A stretch of 64,000 nucleotides of DNA, from contig URRW01000011.1 of assembly GCA_900550285.1 (NCBI GenBank), positions 1 to 64,000 of the forward strand, read 5' to 3'. The position numbers and the translations under genes are program-made. Of this stretch, positions 34,077 to 42,500 are shown in pieces. The notes below the pieces were generated by a model. It saw only the letters and a list, made by a program, of their open reading frames with translations, was not told the DNA's origin and did no database searches. The DNA comes from an uncultured Lachnospiraceae bacterium. GTDB taxonomy: Bacteria > Bacillota > Clostridia > Lachnospirales > Lachnospiraceae. Each line of letters starts with the position of its first letter. Position 1 is the stretch's first letter.

Positions 34077-35183
34077 ATGAGAAGCATAAGGATCGGGCAG
34101 AACGAAGCGGGACAGCGGCTGGATAAGTTTCTGCACAAGTATATGAAGGACGGCAGCACCTCCTTTTTTTATAAAATGCTCCGCAAAAAAAATATCGTCG
34201 TCAACGGTCAGAAATGCACCGGAAGCGAAAAGCTCAACGCCGGGGACGAGGTCAAGCTGTTTTTGGCGGAGGAGACGCTGGAAAAATTCGGCGCGCCCAA
34301 GCTTTCCAAAAGCGCGCAGGACGGCGGTCGGACAGAAGCGCCCGATACGGCGGCTTTTGAAAAAGCCTTCCGGACCTTCGGAAAGCTTCCGGTATTGTAT
34401 GAGGACAAGGACATTCTGGTGGTTGATAAGCCGGCGGGGATGCTTTCCCAGAAGGCTGCGCCCACAGACCTGTCCGCCAACGAATGGCTGATCGGCTATC
34501 TGCTGGCGTCCGGGGAAATCAGCGCCGGGCAGCTTTTTACCTTCCGCCCCTCGGTGTGCAACCGCCTGGACCGCAATACCAGCGGGCTTTTGCTGTGCGG
34601 CAAGAGCCTTTTTGGAAGCAGGATGCTGACGGAGCTGATCCGGGAGCGCCGGATCGGCAAATTTTACCGGCTCATCCTGATCGGAAGAATGGAGACGGCG
34701 GGGATTTTTACGGGAGAGCTGTCAAAGGATGCAAAAAGCAATCAGGTGATCGTCGGCGGCGTGTCGGAACAGGGAGTTGGGGAAAAGGCCCCGGAGGATC
34801 CGGAAAGCGCCGGCGGGAAGCGGATCAAAACCGGGATCTGCCCGCTGATGACCGGCGTTTTGCCCGGCGTCGGGGAAGTGACCTACGCGGAGGCAGAGCT
34901 TTTTACCGGAAAGACCCACCAGATCCGGGCGCATTTTGCGGCGCTGGGACATCCCCTTTTGGGCGACCCAAAGTACGGAAACCCTGCCAAAAACCGGGAG
35001 GCGGCAAGGCGTTACGGCGTCGGCAGGCAGCTTCTGCACGCATACCGGGTGGAATTTCAGGACGCTTCTGCGCCTGCCGGGACAAAAAAGACGGTTCTGT
35101 GTCCCCTGCCGGACGATTTTGAAGGGATTCTTTGCAGGCTGAAAGACCGCCGGATCCCGGACGCTGCGTCAGCAGGGCAATAA
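34077..35183 (+). CDS. RluA/RluC-family pseudouridine synthase
   Basis: A 368-residue pseudouridine synthase with an N-terminal S4 domain (RLDKFLHKYMKDG) and catalytic CNRLDRNTSGLLLCGK, then KTHQIRAHFAALGHPLLGD. The middle has an insertion with a Gly, Glu-rich loop (about residues 220-255) that is not in typical RluC. AGGTGG lies 5 bases before the ATG at 34077; GTG at 34068 is an alternative. RNA target not known. Confidence 0.9.
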   Translation: MRSIRIGQNEAGQRLDKFLHKYMKDGSTSFFYKMLRKKNIVVNGQKCTGSEKLNAGDEVKLFLAEETLEKFGAPKLSKSAQDGGRTEAPDTAAFEKAFRTFGKLPVLYEDKDILVVDKPAGMLSQKAAPTDLSANEWLIGYLLASGEISAGQLFTFRPSVCNRLDRNTSGLLLCGKSLFGSRMLTELIRERRIGKFYRLILIGRMETAGIFTGELSKDAKSNQVIVGGVSEQGVGEKAPEDPESAGGKRIKTGICPLMTGVLPGVGEVTYAEAELFTGKTHQIRAHFAALGHPLLGDPKYGNPAKNREAARRYGVGRQLLHAYRVEFQDASAPAGTKKTVLCPLPDDFEGILCRLKDRRIPDAASAGQ

Positions 35184-35238
35184 CGGCACAGAGAAATTCC
35201 GGCAGTAAAAAATAACGAGAGAAAAGGACAGGTCTGCA

Positions 35239-35781
35239 ATGGCAACATGGAGTACCCGGGGACTGCGCGGTTCCACACTGGAGGATCTGATCAACCGCAC
35301 CAACGAAAAATATATGGAGAGCAATCTGGCGCTGGTACAAAAGATCCCGACGCCGATCACGCCGATTAAGATCGATAAGGAAAGCAGGCATATCACGCTG
35401 GCGTATTTTGACCAGAAGAGCACGGTCGATTACATCGGCGTGGTGCAGGGCATCCCGGTGTGCTTTGACGCAAAGGAGTGCGCCCAAGACACCTTTGCCC
35501 TGCAGAATATCCACGCTCATCAGGTGGCGTTTATGGAACGGTTTGAACGCCAGCGGGGCGTGGCTTTTTTTCTGATCTATTATTCGCACAGGGACAGGTT
35601 TTATTATCTGCCCTACGCCCATCTGAGATATTTCTGGGACAGGGCGGCTGAGGGAGGGCGCAAAAGCTTCCGGATGGACGAGCTGAACCCGGAATATTTC
35701 CTCCCGAAAAAAAACGGGATCTTCGTGCCGTATCTGGATATTCTGCAAAAGGATCTGGACGACCGGGGAGAAGACGCATAA
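35239..35781 (+). CDS. recU: Holliday junction resolvase RecU
   Basis: RecU is the Firmicutes counterpart of RuvC. The 180-residue protein starts GLRGSTLEDLINRTNEKYME, then the active site region with STVDYIGVVQGIPVCFDAKE (D, and E-x-K type residues) and FALQNIHAHQVAFMERF, followed by FFLIYYSHRDRFYYL. The length fits (about 170-205). It complements ruvAB at 9.3 kb. Its usual neighbour, a PBP1 gene, is not adjacent. Confidence 0.92.
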   Translation: MATWSTRGLRGSTLEDLINRTNEKYMESNLALVQKIPTPITPIKIDKESRHITLAYFDQKSTVDYIGVVQGIPVCFDAKECAQDTFALQNIHAHQVAFMERFERQRGVAFFLIYYSHRDRFYYLPYAHLRYFWDRAAEGGRKSFRMDELNPEYFLPKKNGIFVPYLDILQKDLDDRGEDA

Positions 35782-35827
35782 ACGCCGGGAGAATGAAAAA
35801 TCCCGGAAAAATCAGGAGGGAGCAGGA

Positions 35828-36322
35828 ATGGGAGCAACGACAGGGACGCTGACAACGCTGTGCTATCTGGAAAAGGACGGATGCTATCTGATGATGCACC
35901 GGGTCAAAAAGAAAAACGACGTCAATCAGGACAAATGGATCGGCGTGGGCGGACACGCCGAAAGCTATGAAAGCCCCGAGGACTGCCTTTTGCGCGAGGT
36001 ATGGGAGGAAACGGGGCTGAAGCTTTTAAGTTACCGGTTCCGGGGCATCGTGACTTTTGCGCTCAAGGATGTGGAAACCCAGTATATGTGCCTGTATACG
36101 GCGGACCGCTGGGAGGGGGAATTAAACTGGGACTGCCCGGAGGGCGAGCTGGAATGGGTCCCGAAGGAAAAGGTAAGGGAGCTGCCGCTGTGGGACGGGG
36201 ATCTTGTATTTTTTAAGCTTTTGGAGGAGGAGCATCCCTTTTTTTCCTTAAAGCTTGCCTATGAGGGAAACGTGCTGACCGAATGTGTGCTGGACGGCAG
36301 GAAGGTGGAGCAGAACGGTTGA
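35828..36322 (+). CDS. Nudix hydrolase (MutT/8-oxo-dGTP diphosphatase-like)
   Basis: A 164-residue Nudix protein: TLTTLCYLEKDGCYLMMHR and the box GGHAESYESPEDCLLREVWE with ETGL next. The sequence is close to the 8-oxo-dGTP diphosphatase group used for nucleotide pool sanitation, but substrates vary. GGAGGGAGC precedes the ATG. The his promoter overlaps its stop codon. Confidence 0.85.
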   Translation: MGATTGTLTTLCYLEKDGCYLMMHRVKKKNDVNQDKWIGVGGHAESYESPEDCLLREVWEETGLKLLSYRFRGIVTFALKDVETQYMCLYTADRWEGELNWDCPEGELEWVPKEKVRELPLWDGDLVFFKLLEEEHPFFSLKLAYEGNVLTECVLDGRKVEQNG

Positions 36323-36347
36323 CAACCGCCCCCGAATCTGTTATGCT
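36319..36347 (+). promoter_or_regulatory. Promoter of the histidine operon
   Basis: A perfect TTGACA (36319-36324) and TATGCT (36342-36347) with 17 bases between. The start codon of hisZ is about 57 bases past the -10, too little for a T-box leader. Confidence 0.82.
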
Positions 36348-36381
36348 ACTCGAAAGATTTCGCATGATAATGCAGTAGCAT
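36343..36381 (+). promoter_or_regulatory. Inverted repeat over the -10 of the his promoter (possible operator)
   Basis: ATGCTACT (36343-36350) and AGTAGCAT (36374-36381) are perfect inverted repeats; inside is a CGAAA/TTTCG pair. The left arm overlaps the -10, so it could be a repressor site, or an RNA hairpin at the very 5-prime end of the transcript. Confidence 0.45.
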
Positions 36382-36403
36382 GATAAAGTGAGGAGGCGGG
36401 GCG

Positions 36404-37648
36404 ATGAACAGATCTTTGCTCCATACGCCGGAGGGCGTGCGGGATATGTACGGAACGGAATACGCCAAAAAGCTTTTGATCCAGCAAAAGCTCCACGATA
36501 CGATCCGCCTGTACGGCTATCGGGATATACAGACGCCGGCGTTTGAATTTTATGAGGTATACGGCAGTAAGATGGGCACGGCGCCCACTTCCCAGCTTTA
36601 CAAATTTTTTGACCGGGAAGGTAATATTTTGGCGCTGCGTCCGGACTTTACGCCGTCCTGCGCCCGGTGCGCCGCAAAATATTTCATGGACGAGACGCTT
36701 CCTTTACGTTTTACCTACCGGGGCAGCGCCTTCTGCGACGTTTCCAGCCTGCAGGGAAAGCTAAAGGAGACGACGCAGCTGGGGGCTGAGCTGATGCTGG
36801 ACGGCTCCGTGGAAGCGGAGGCGGAGATGATTGCCATGATGGCGGAGGCGCTGTTAAACTGCGGGCTGACAAGGTTTTCCATCAGCGTCGGCGACGTGGA
36901 ATATTTTAAGGGCATCTGCTCCCAGGCAGGGCTTTCGGAGGAAGTGGAAATAAAGCTGCGGGATTTTGTGTCCGCCAAAAATTATTTCGGGGCGCAGGAG
37001 CTTTTGGAGCAGGAGCGGGTAAGAAGCGACTGCGCGCAGGTGCTTCTAAAGCTGGCGGACATCACGGACGATGCGGGCGATCTGGCAAAGGCGGGCAGGC
37101 TTGCGGACAACGAACGGTCGCAGCAGGCGATCGCGCGGCTGGAAGCACTGTATGAGGTTTTGAAAAAATACGGGACGGACAAATACGTTTCCTTTGATCT
37201 GGGGCTTTTGAGCCGCTACCATTATTATACCGGCGTGATCTTTAAGGCGTACACCTACGGAGTGGGAGACGCGGTGGCGACGGGCGGCAGATACGACAAG
37301 CTTTTGTCGCGCTTTGGGAAAGACGCCCCGGCGGTCGGCTTCGTGGCTTCGGTGGACGATATTATGGAGGCGCTGGCAAGGCAGAATATCCCGGCAGAGC
37401 CTGCACAAGAGGCAGAGCTTCTTTTTTATGAGACAGATTCCTATGAAGCAGCGCTCAAAGAGGCAATCAAGCTGCGAAAAGGCGGGACGGCGGCAGAGCT
37501 TGCCGCATTTTCTGAGGATACGGACGGCATAAAAAGGCGCGCCAAGGGAAGAAACGCTTTTTTGGTATCGGCAGACGGAACAAAACGGCGGGTGTGCGCA
37601 GACGGCGGAAAAAAGGAGGGGCAGACATGGACGAAACAGGATACCTGA
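36404..37648 (+). CDS. hisZ: ATP phosphoribosyltransferase regulatory subunit HisZ
   Basis: HisZ is a HisRS-like protein that activates and feedback-controls the short form of HisG. The 414-residue protein begins LLHTPEGVRDMYGTEYAKKL, has RPDFTPSCARCAAKYF, then GAELMLDGSVEAEAE and ATGGRYDKLLSRFG as in HisZ. No anticodon-binding domain of HisRS is expected or seen. GAGGAGG precedes the ATG. It overlaps hisG by 22 bases. Confidence 0.94.
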   Translation: MNRSLLHTPEGVRDMYGTEYAKKLLIQQKLHDTIRLYGYRDIQTPAFEFYEVYGSKMGTAPTSQLYKFFDREGNILALRPDFTPSCARCAAKYFMDETLPLRFTYRGSAFCDVSSLQGKLKETTQLGAELMLDGSVEAEAEMIAMMAEALLNCGLTRFSISVGDVEYFKGICSQAGLSEEVEIKLRDFVSAKNYFGAQELLEQERVRSDCAQVLLKLADITDDAGDLAKAGRLADNERSQQAIARLEALYEVLKKYGTDKYVSFDLGLLSRYHYYTGVIFKAYTYGVGDAVATGGRYDKLLSRFGKDAPAVGFVASVDDIMEALARQNIPAEPAQEAELLFYETDSYEAALKEAIKLRKGGTAAELAAFSEDTDGIKRRAKGRNAFLVSADGTKRRVCADGGKKEGQTWTKQDT

Positions 37649-38307
37649 CTTTTGCCCTGACCAAGGGACGGCTGGCGGAAAAGACGCTGGCGCTTCTGGA
37701 ACAGACCGGGATCACCTGTGAGGAAATGAAGGAAAAGGGGAGCAGGAAGCTGATCTTTGTAAATGAAGCGCTGAAGCTGAAATTTTTTCTGGCGAAGGGG
37801 CCGGATGTGCCCACCTATGTGGAATACGGGGCGGCGGACATCGGCGTGACCGGGAAGGATATTTTGCTGGAGGAGGGCCGGCGGGTATATGAGGTGCTCG
37901 ATCTGGGCTTTGGGCGCTGCCGCATGTGCGTCTGCGGGAAACCGGAGAGCCGGACGCTTTTGGAGCACCACGAGCGCATCCGGGTGGCAAGCAAATATCC
38001 GGTGATCGCGCGGGATTATTTTTACGAAAAAAAGCATCAGACCGTGGACATCATCAAGCTGAACGGCTCTGTGGAATTGGGGCCGATCGTCGGGCTTTCG
38101 GATGTGATCGTGGATATTGTGGAGACGGGCGGGACGCTCCGGGAAAACGGGCTTGAGGTGCTCGAGGAAATCTGCAGCCTTTCCGCGCGGATGATCGTAA
38201 ATCCGGTGAGCATGCAGCTGGAAAAGGAGCGCATCCAGAAGATCATCATGGCGCTGCGCAGACAGCCTGAGCTTTTGGATGTACGGCAGGATGGGAGGAA
38301 ATTATGA
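37627..38307 (+). CDS. hisG: ATP phosphoribosyltransferase catalytic subunit HisG (short form)
   Basis: First enzyme of histidine synthesis. The 226-residue length marks the short HisG that needs HisZ. Motifs: TFALTKGRLAEKTLALLE, DVPTYVEYGAADIGVTGKD, RIRVASKYPVIARDYF and the PRPP loop DVIVDIVETGGTLRENGLE. The ATG at 37627 follows an AAGGAGG within the end of hisZ. Confidence 0.97.
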   Translation: MDETGYLTFALTKGRLAEKTLALLEQTGITCEEMKEKGSRKLIFVNEALKLKFFLAKGPDVPTYVEYGAADIGVTGKDILLEEGRRVYEVLDLGFGRCRMCVCGKPESRTLLEHHERIRVASKYPVIARDYFYEKKHQTVDIIKLNGSVELGPIVGLSDVIVDIVETGGTLRENGLEVLEEICSLSARMIVNPVSMQLEKERIQKIIMALRRQPELLDVRQDGRKL

Positions 38308-39596
38308 GGATCGCAACACTGACCCCGGAAACACAAAAAGGGATTTTACAAGAGCTTTTAAAAAGAAGCCCGAACCATTACGGGCAGTATGAAAAGGCGG
38401 TGGCGCAGATCATTCAGGACGTGCGCGAAAAGGGGGATGAGGCGCTGTTTTCCTACACGGAGCAGTTTGACCGCTGCCGGCTTTCGAAAGAAAGCATCCG
38501 CGTAACGCCGGAAGAGATCGAAGAAGCCTGCGCCTCCTGCGACGCAGCGTTTCTGGCGGCGATGGAACGGAGCGCGGCAAATATCCGCGCCTTCCATGAA
38601 AAGCAAAAGAGAAACGGCTGGTTTGAAACAAGACCGGACGGCACGATCCTTGGGATGCGGATTCTCCCGATCGCTTCCGCGGGCGTTTACGTGCCCGGCG
38701 GAAAAGCGGCGTATCCGTCCAGCGTGCTCATGAACGTGCTCCCCGCAAAGGCGGCGGGCGTGGAAAGGATCATCATGTGCACCCCTCCGGGCGCAGACGG
38801 GAAGGTAAATCCCGGCACGCTGGCGGCGGCAAAGATCGCGGGCGTAGATGAAATCTATAAGGCGGGCGGCGCGCAGGCGATCGCGGCGATGGCGTTTGGG
38901 ACAGAAAGCGTGCCGAAGGTGGATAAGATCACGGGGCCCGGAAATATTTTCGTGGCGCTGGCAAAAAAGGCGTGCTTTGGCCATGTGAGCATTGATTCCG
39001 TGGCAGGACCCAGCGAGATTCTGGTGATCGCGGACGAGAGCGCAAATCCCCGGTATATCGCGGCGGATCTTTTGTCGCAGGCAGAGCATGACGAGCTTGC
39101 CAGCGCGATCCTGATCACCACAAGCCGGACGATAGCAGAAAAGGTGTCAGCAGAGATTGACGGATTTTTGGAGAAGCTTTCGCGGCAAGACATCATCCAA
39201 AAATCGCTGGATAACTACGGCTATATCCTGCTGGCAAAGGATCTGGACGAAGCGGCGGAGACGGCAAACCAAATCGCCTCCGAGCATCTGGAAATCCTGA
39301 CGAAGGATCCTTTTTCGGTCATGACCAAAATCAAAAATGCGGGCGCGGTTTTTCTGGGGGAATATTCCTCGGAGCCTCTGGGCGATTATTTTGCAGGGCC
39401 GAACCATGTGCTCCCGACCAACGGGACGGCGCGGTTTTTCTCCCCTTTAAACGTGGACGATTTTGTAAAAAAGACGAGCCTGATCTCCTATTCCAGAGAG
39501 GCGCTTTTCAAGGCGCATGAGGACATCGAATGCTTTGCGGAGCACGAAGGGCTGACCGCCCACGCCAATTCGGTACGGGTGCGGTTTGAACGGTAA
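38304..39596 (+). CDS. hisD: Histidinol dehydrogenase HisD
   Basis: HisD oxidises histidinol to histidine in two steps with NAD and zinc. The 430-residue enzyme has YVPGGKAAYPSSVLM, KITGPGNIFVALAKK, SVAGPSEILVIAD, and SQAEHDELASAIL with the zinc-binding and catalytic His/Glu residues, then GPNHVLPTNGTARF. It overlaps hisG by four bases (ATGA). Confidence 0.98.
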   Translation: MRIATLTPETQKGILQELLKRSPNHYGQYEKAVAQIIQDVREKGDEALFSYTEQFDRCRLSKESIRVTPEEIEEACASCDAAFLAAMERSAANIRAFHEKQKRNGWFETRPDGTILGMRILPIASAGVYVPGGKAAYPSSVLMNVLPAKAAGVERIIMCTPPGADGKVNPGTLAAAKIAGVDEIYKAGGAQAIAAMAFGTESVPKVDKITGPGNIFVALAKKACFGHVSIDSVAGPSEILVIADESANPRYIAADLLSQAEHDELASAILITTSRTIAEKVSAEIDGFLEKLSRQDIIQKSLDNYGYILLAKDLDEAAETANQIASEHLEILTKDPFSVMTKIKNAGAVFLGEYSSEPLGDYFAGPNHVLPTNGTARFFSPLNVDDFVKKTSLISYSREALFKAHEDIECFAEHEGLTAHANSVRVRFER

Positions 39597-39617
39597 AAAG
39601 GGACAATGGAGATAAAA

Positions 39618-40205
39618 ATGAAACGAAAAGCGGTTATCACAAGAACCACAAAGGAAACAGACATCCGGGCAGGGCTTTGTCTGGACGGAAGCGGCAAGGC
39701 GGATATTTCCACGGGGATCGGCTTTCTGGATCATATGCTGGAGGGCTTTGCCCGGCACGGCTTTTTTGATCTGGAGCTGACCGTAAAGGGGGATCTTTTC
39801 GTGGACGGGCACCATACGGCAGAGGACGCCGGGATCGTCCTCGGGAAAGCGGTGGCAGAGGCTGTCGGGGACAAAAAGGGAATCCGGCGCTACGGCTATT
39901 TCCTTCTGCCCATGGACGACGCGCTGGTTGCCTGCGCGGTGGACCTATGCGGCAGGCCGTATCTGAATTTTTCCTATGAATTTCCGGTTCCGATGATCGG
40001 CGGGCTGGACACCCAGCTGATCCGGGAGTTTTTTTACGCGGTGTCTTACAGCGCGGGCATGAATCTGCACATCAAGGTGCTGGACGGGCACAACGCGCAT
40101 CATGTGGCGGAGGCGATGTTCAAAGCCTTTGCCAAGGCGCTGGATATGGCAGTCGGACGGGAGGCGCGCACAGACGGCGTGCTTTCCACAAAGGGAAGCC
40201 TGTAG
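39618..40205 (+). CDS. hisB: Imidazoleglycerol-phosphate dehydratase HisB
   Basis: A 195-residue single-function IGPD. Family signatures: GIGFLDHMLEGFARHGFFDL, DGHHTAEDAGIVLGKA, and HNAHHVAEAMFKAFAKAL with the manganese-binding histidines. A GGAG is 6 bases before the ATG at 39618; an ATG at 39606 would add four residues. Not fused to a phosphatase. Confidence 0.97.
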   Translation: MKRKAVITRTTKETDIRAGLCLDGSGKADISTGIGFLDHMLEGFARHGFFDLELTVKGDLFVDGHHTAEDAGIVLGKAVAEAVGDKKGIRRYGYFLLPMDDALVACAVDLCGRPYLNFSYEFPVPMIGGLDTQLIREFFYAVSYSAGMNLHIKVLDGHNAHHVAEAMFKAFAKALDMAVGREARTDGVLSTKGSL

Positions 40206-40231
40206 GGCTTTCAAACAGCAGGAGGTAGACA

Positions 40232-41518
40232 ATGTCTGGAAAAAAGTTTATGCCCTGCCTGTATCTGTACCGGAAACAGGCGGTAAAGAGCGTTGCGGAC
40301 AAAACGGTTGAAGCATTTGACCCGGTAAAGCTGGCGGAGGAATTTGAGCAAAGCCAGTGCGACTGCATTTATGTGCACGACCTTTCGCAGGAGGATGCGG
40401 AGCATGAGGAGGCGCTGGACGTGATCCGGGAGATCTGCAGCCGCCTGCGCATCCCTGTAATCGGCGGCGGGCGTCTTTTCCGAATGGAGGACGTCAAGAA
40501 GCTGCTTTACGCAGGCTGCAGCAAGGTCGCAGTGAATCTGGAAAACGAAACGGAAGCTGCCCTTTTAAAAGAGGTGTCCTTAAAGTTTGGCAAAGACAGG
40601 ATCGTTGCCGGAGCGGACAGCCCCGCAAAAATCCAGGAATGCCGGGAAGCGATCGAAAGCCTTGCTTCGGAGGTATATCTGTTCCATGCGGGCGGTTCGG
40701 GGGAGGCGGCGCTTGTGTCCCCTGTCCCGGTAACCGCATTTTTGCCGGAGGTATCTTTGGAAAAGCTCATCGAGGTGCTTTCCTATGCCAATATAAACGG
40801 CGTATCCGGCAGGCTCGTCAATGAAAATTTAAAAGAGATCGCTGCGTTAAAAAAGCTCTGTGCCGATGGAGCCGACGCGCAAAAGCCGGAAGCTGGGTTT
40901 TCCTTTTCCGACTTAAAAAAAGGCGCAGACGGGCTTGTTCCGGTAGTGGTTCAGGATGTAGAAACAGACGCAGTGCTGATGGTCGCCTACATGGACGAAC
41001 GCGCCTATAGGCAGACGCTGGAAACCGGGAAAATGACCTATTTTAGCCGCAGCCGCCAGACGCTCTGGGTCAAGGGCGAAACAAGCGGGCATTTCCAGTA
41101 TCTGCATTCGCTGACGGCGGACTGCGATCTGGACACCCTTTTGGCGAAGGTGACGCAGGAAGGCGCCGCCTGCCATACCGGCTCCTACAGCTGCTTTTTC
41201 AATGAGATCGCAGATCTGGGCGGGAAAGAAAAGCCCCACAATCCGCTGAAGGTATTCGAGGAAGTATACGGCGTCATTCAGGACAGGAAAGAGCACCCGA
41301 AGGAAGGCTCTTATACAAATTACCTGTTTGACAAGGGGCTGGACAAGATTTTGAAAAAGATCGGGGAGGAAGCGACAGAGATCGTGATCGCCGCCAAAAA
41401 TCCAAACCCCAACGAGATCAAATATGAGATCGCGGACTTTCTGTATCATATGATGGTGCTGATGGCGCAAAAGGGCATCGGCTGGGAGGAGATTACGGAG
41501 GAGCTGTCAAAGCGGTAG
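40232..41518 (+). CDS. hisIE: HisF/HisA-like domain fused to HisI and HisE
   Basis: Three parts in 428 residues. Residues 1 to about 215 are a HisF/HisA-type TIM barrel (MPCLYLYRKQAVK, RIPVIGGGRLFRMEDVKKLL, YAGCSKVAVN). Residues about 230-325 are HisI, PR-AMP cyclohydrolase (VVVQDVETDAVLMVAYMDE, with the zinc ligands in DCDLD and CHTGSYSC). Residues about 338-425 are HisE, PR-ATP pyrophosphohydrolase (LDKILKKIGEEATEIVIAAK). In the barrel, the HisF catalytic Asp11 position is Tyr11, while Asp129 is kept, so cyclase or isomerase activity is doubtful. hisH, hisA and hisF are absent from the operon. Confidence 0.92.
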   Translation: MSGKKFMPCLYLYRKQAVKSVADKTVEAFDPVKLAEEFEQSQCDCIYVHDLSQEDAEHEEALDVIREICSRLRIPVIGGGRLFRMEDVKKLLYAGCSKVAVNLENETEAALLKEVSLKFGKDRIVAGADSPAKIQECREAIESLASEVYLFHAGGSGEAALVSPVPVTAFLPEVSLEKLIEVLSYANINGVSGRLVNENLKEIAALKKLCADGADAQKPEAGFSFSDLKKGADGLVPVVVQDVETDAVLMVAYMDERAYRQTLETGKMTYFSRSRQTLWVKGETSGHFQYLHSLTADCDLDTLLAKVTQEGAACHTGSYSCFFNEIADLGGKEKPHNPLKVFEEVYGVIQDRKEHPKEGSYTNYLFDKGLDKILKKIGEEATEIVIAAKNPNPNEIKYEIADFLYHMMVLMAQKGIGWEEITEELSKR

Positions 41519-41597
41519 CAAAATTCTCCGAAATCCTTATAAAATCCTTAGAATCCTGTTTTATCATAAGGGCATACGAACAGCAAGGAGGTTTCTT

Positions 41598-42488
41598 ATG
41601 AACGATAACAGGGTTTTAACGGCAAACGCATTGGAGCAAAAGCGGGGGCGTGGCATCAGCGGAACGGGGCTGAAGCTGATCGCCCTCGTTTCCATGCTCA
41701 TGGATCACATTTCTTACATATTCGGCTACACGGGCAGGATCCCGTGGTGGTTCGGGCTGGCAGGACGGCTTGCCGCGCCGTTGTTTTTATTTTGTCTGGT
41801 GGAGGGCTTTACCCATACCCGGAGCCGGAAAAAATATTTCTGCAGGCTGCTCTGCATCGCGGCTCCCATGGGGCTTTTGCTGTTTCTGATGCGCTTTGCG
41901 GGCATTTTTGTGCGCCCGGACGGTTTTTATCCGCAGAATGCGATGCTGTCTGCCTTTTTGCTTCTGATCCTCTGCTTTCAGGCGTTTGAATGGATCGGCA
42001 CAGGGAAGCCCAAAAAGATCGCGGCAGGAATCGCAGTGCTTCTGGGGCTGTTTTTGTGGCCCTTTGTGCTGGGGCTTTTCAGCATGACAGGCGTTGCCGG
42101 CGCAAATATCGCGGGCATTCTGGGATATACCCTTTTGCCGGTATTAAACATTTCCGGGGATGTGACGCTGCCGGTTTTGCTGGCAGGGATTGTCCTGTAT
42201 CTGACCCGCAAAAACCGTAGGGTGCAGGCGCTGTCCCTCATCGTGACGGAGTTTCTGTGGCATTTTGTCCTGGTCTTTTTTGTGATGCGGACGCAGCCGG
42301 GGTTTGAGTTTTCCCAGATGTTTACGATGTATTATGAATGGATGGGGGCTGTTTTTGCCGCGCCGCTGATCCTGTGGTACAATGGGAAAAGAGGAGCCGG
42401 GCACGGGACCTTTTTCTATGTCTTTTATCCGGCGCATATTTATATTTTATACGCGCTGTCGTGGCTGATGATGGCGGCAGGGAGTTAA
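41598..42488 (+). CDS. TraX family membrane protein (second copy)
   Basis: A 296-residue TraX protein with GTGLKLIALVSMLMDHISYI, LAAPLFLFCLVEGFTHTRSR and FFYVFYPAHIYILYALSW, parallel to the copy at 24.0 kb. About nine helices. It has an extra loop with FVRPDGFYPQNAML. Acetyl or acyl transfer at the surface is inferred from F-plasmid TraX only. AAGGAGG precedes the ATG. The gap before it (41519-41597) holds an inverted repeat CCTTAT / ATAAGG (41535-41540, 41566-41571). Confidence 0.85.
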   Translation: MNDNRVLTANALEQKRGRGISGTGLKLIALVSMLMDHISYIFGYTGRIPWWFGLAGRLAAPLFLFCLVEGFTHTRSRKKYFCRLLCIAAPMGLLLFLMRFAGIFVRPDGFYPQNAMLSAFLLLILCFQAFEWIGTGKPKKIAAGIAVLLGLFLWPFVLGLFSMTGVAGANIAGILGYTLLPVLNISGDVTLPVLLAGIVLYLTRKNRRVQALSLIVTEFLWHFVLVFFVMRTQPGFEFSQMFTMYYEWMGAVFAAPLILWYNGKRGAGHGTFFYVFYPAHIYILYALSWLMMAAGS

Positions 42489-42500
42489 AGGGGAGGAGTT

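Noticed and set aside
36323..36403. T-box leader for the his operon
   Set aside because: No GGGTGG-type antiterminator sequence and less than 60 bases from -10 to start.
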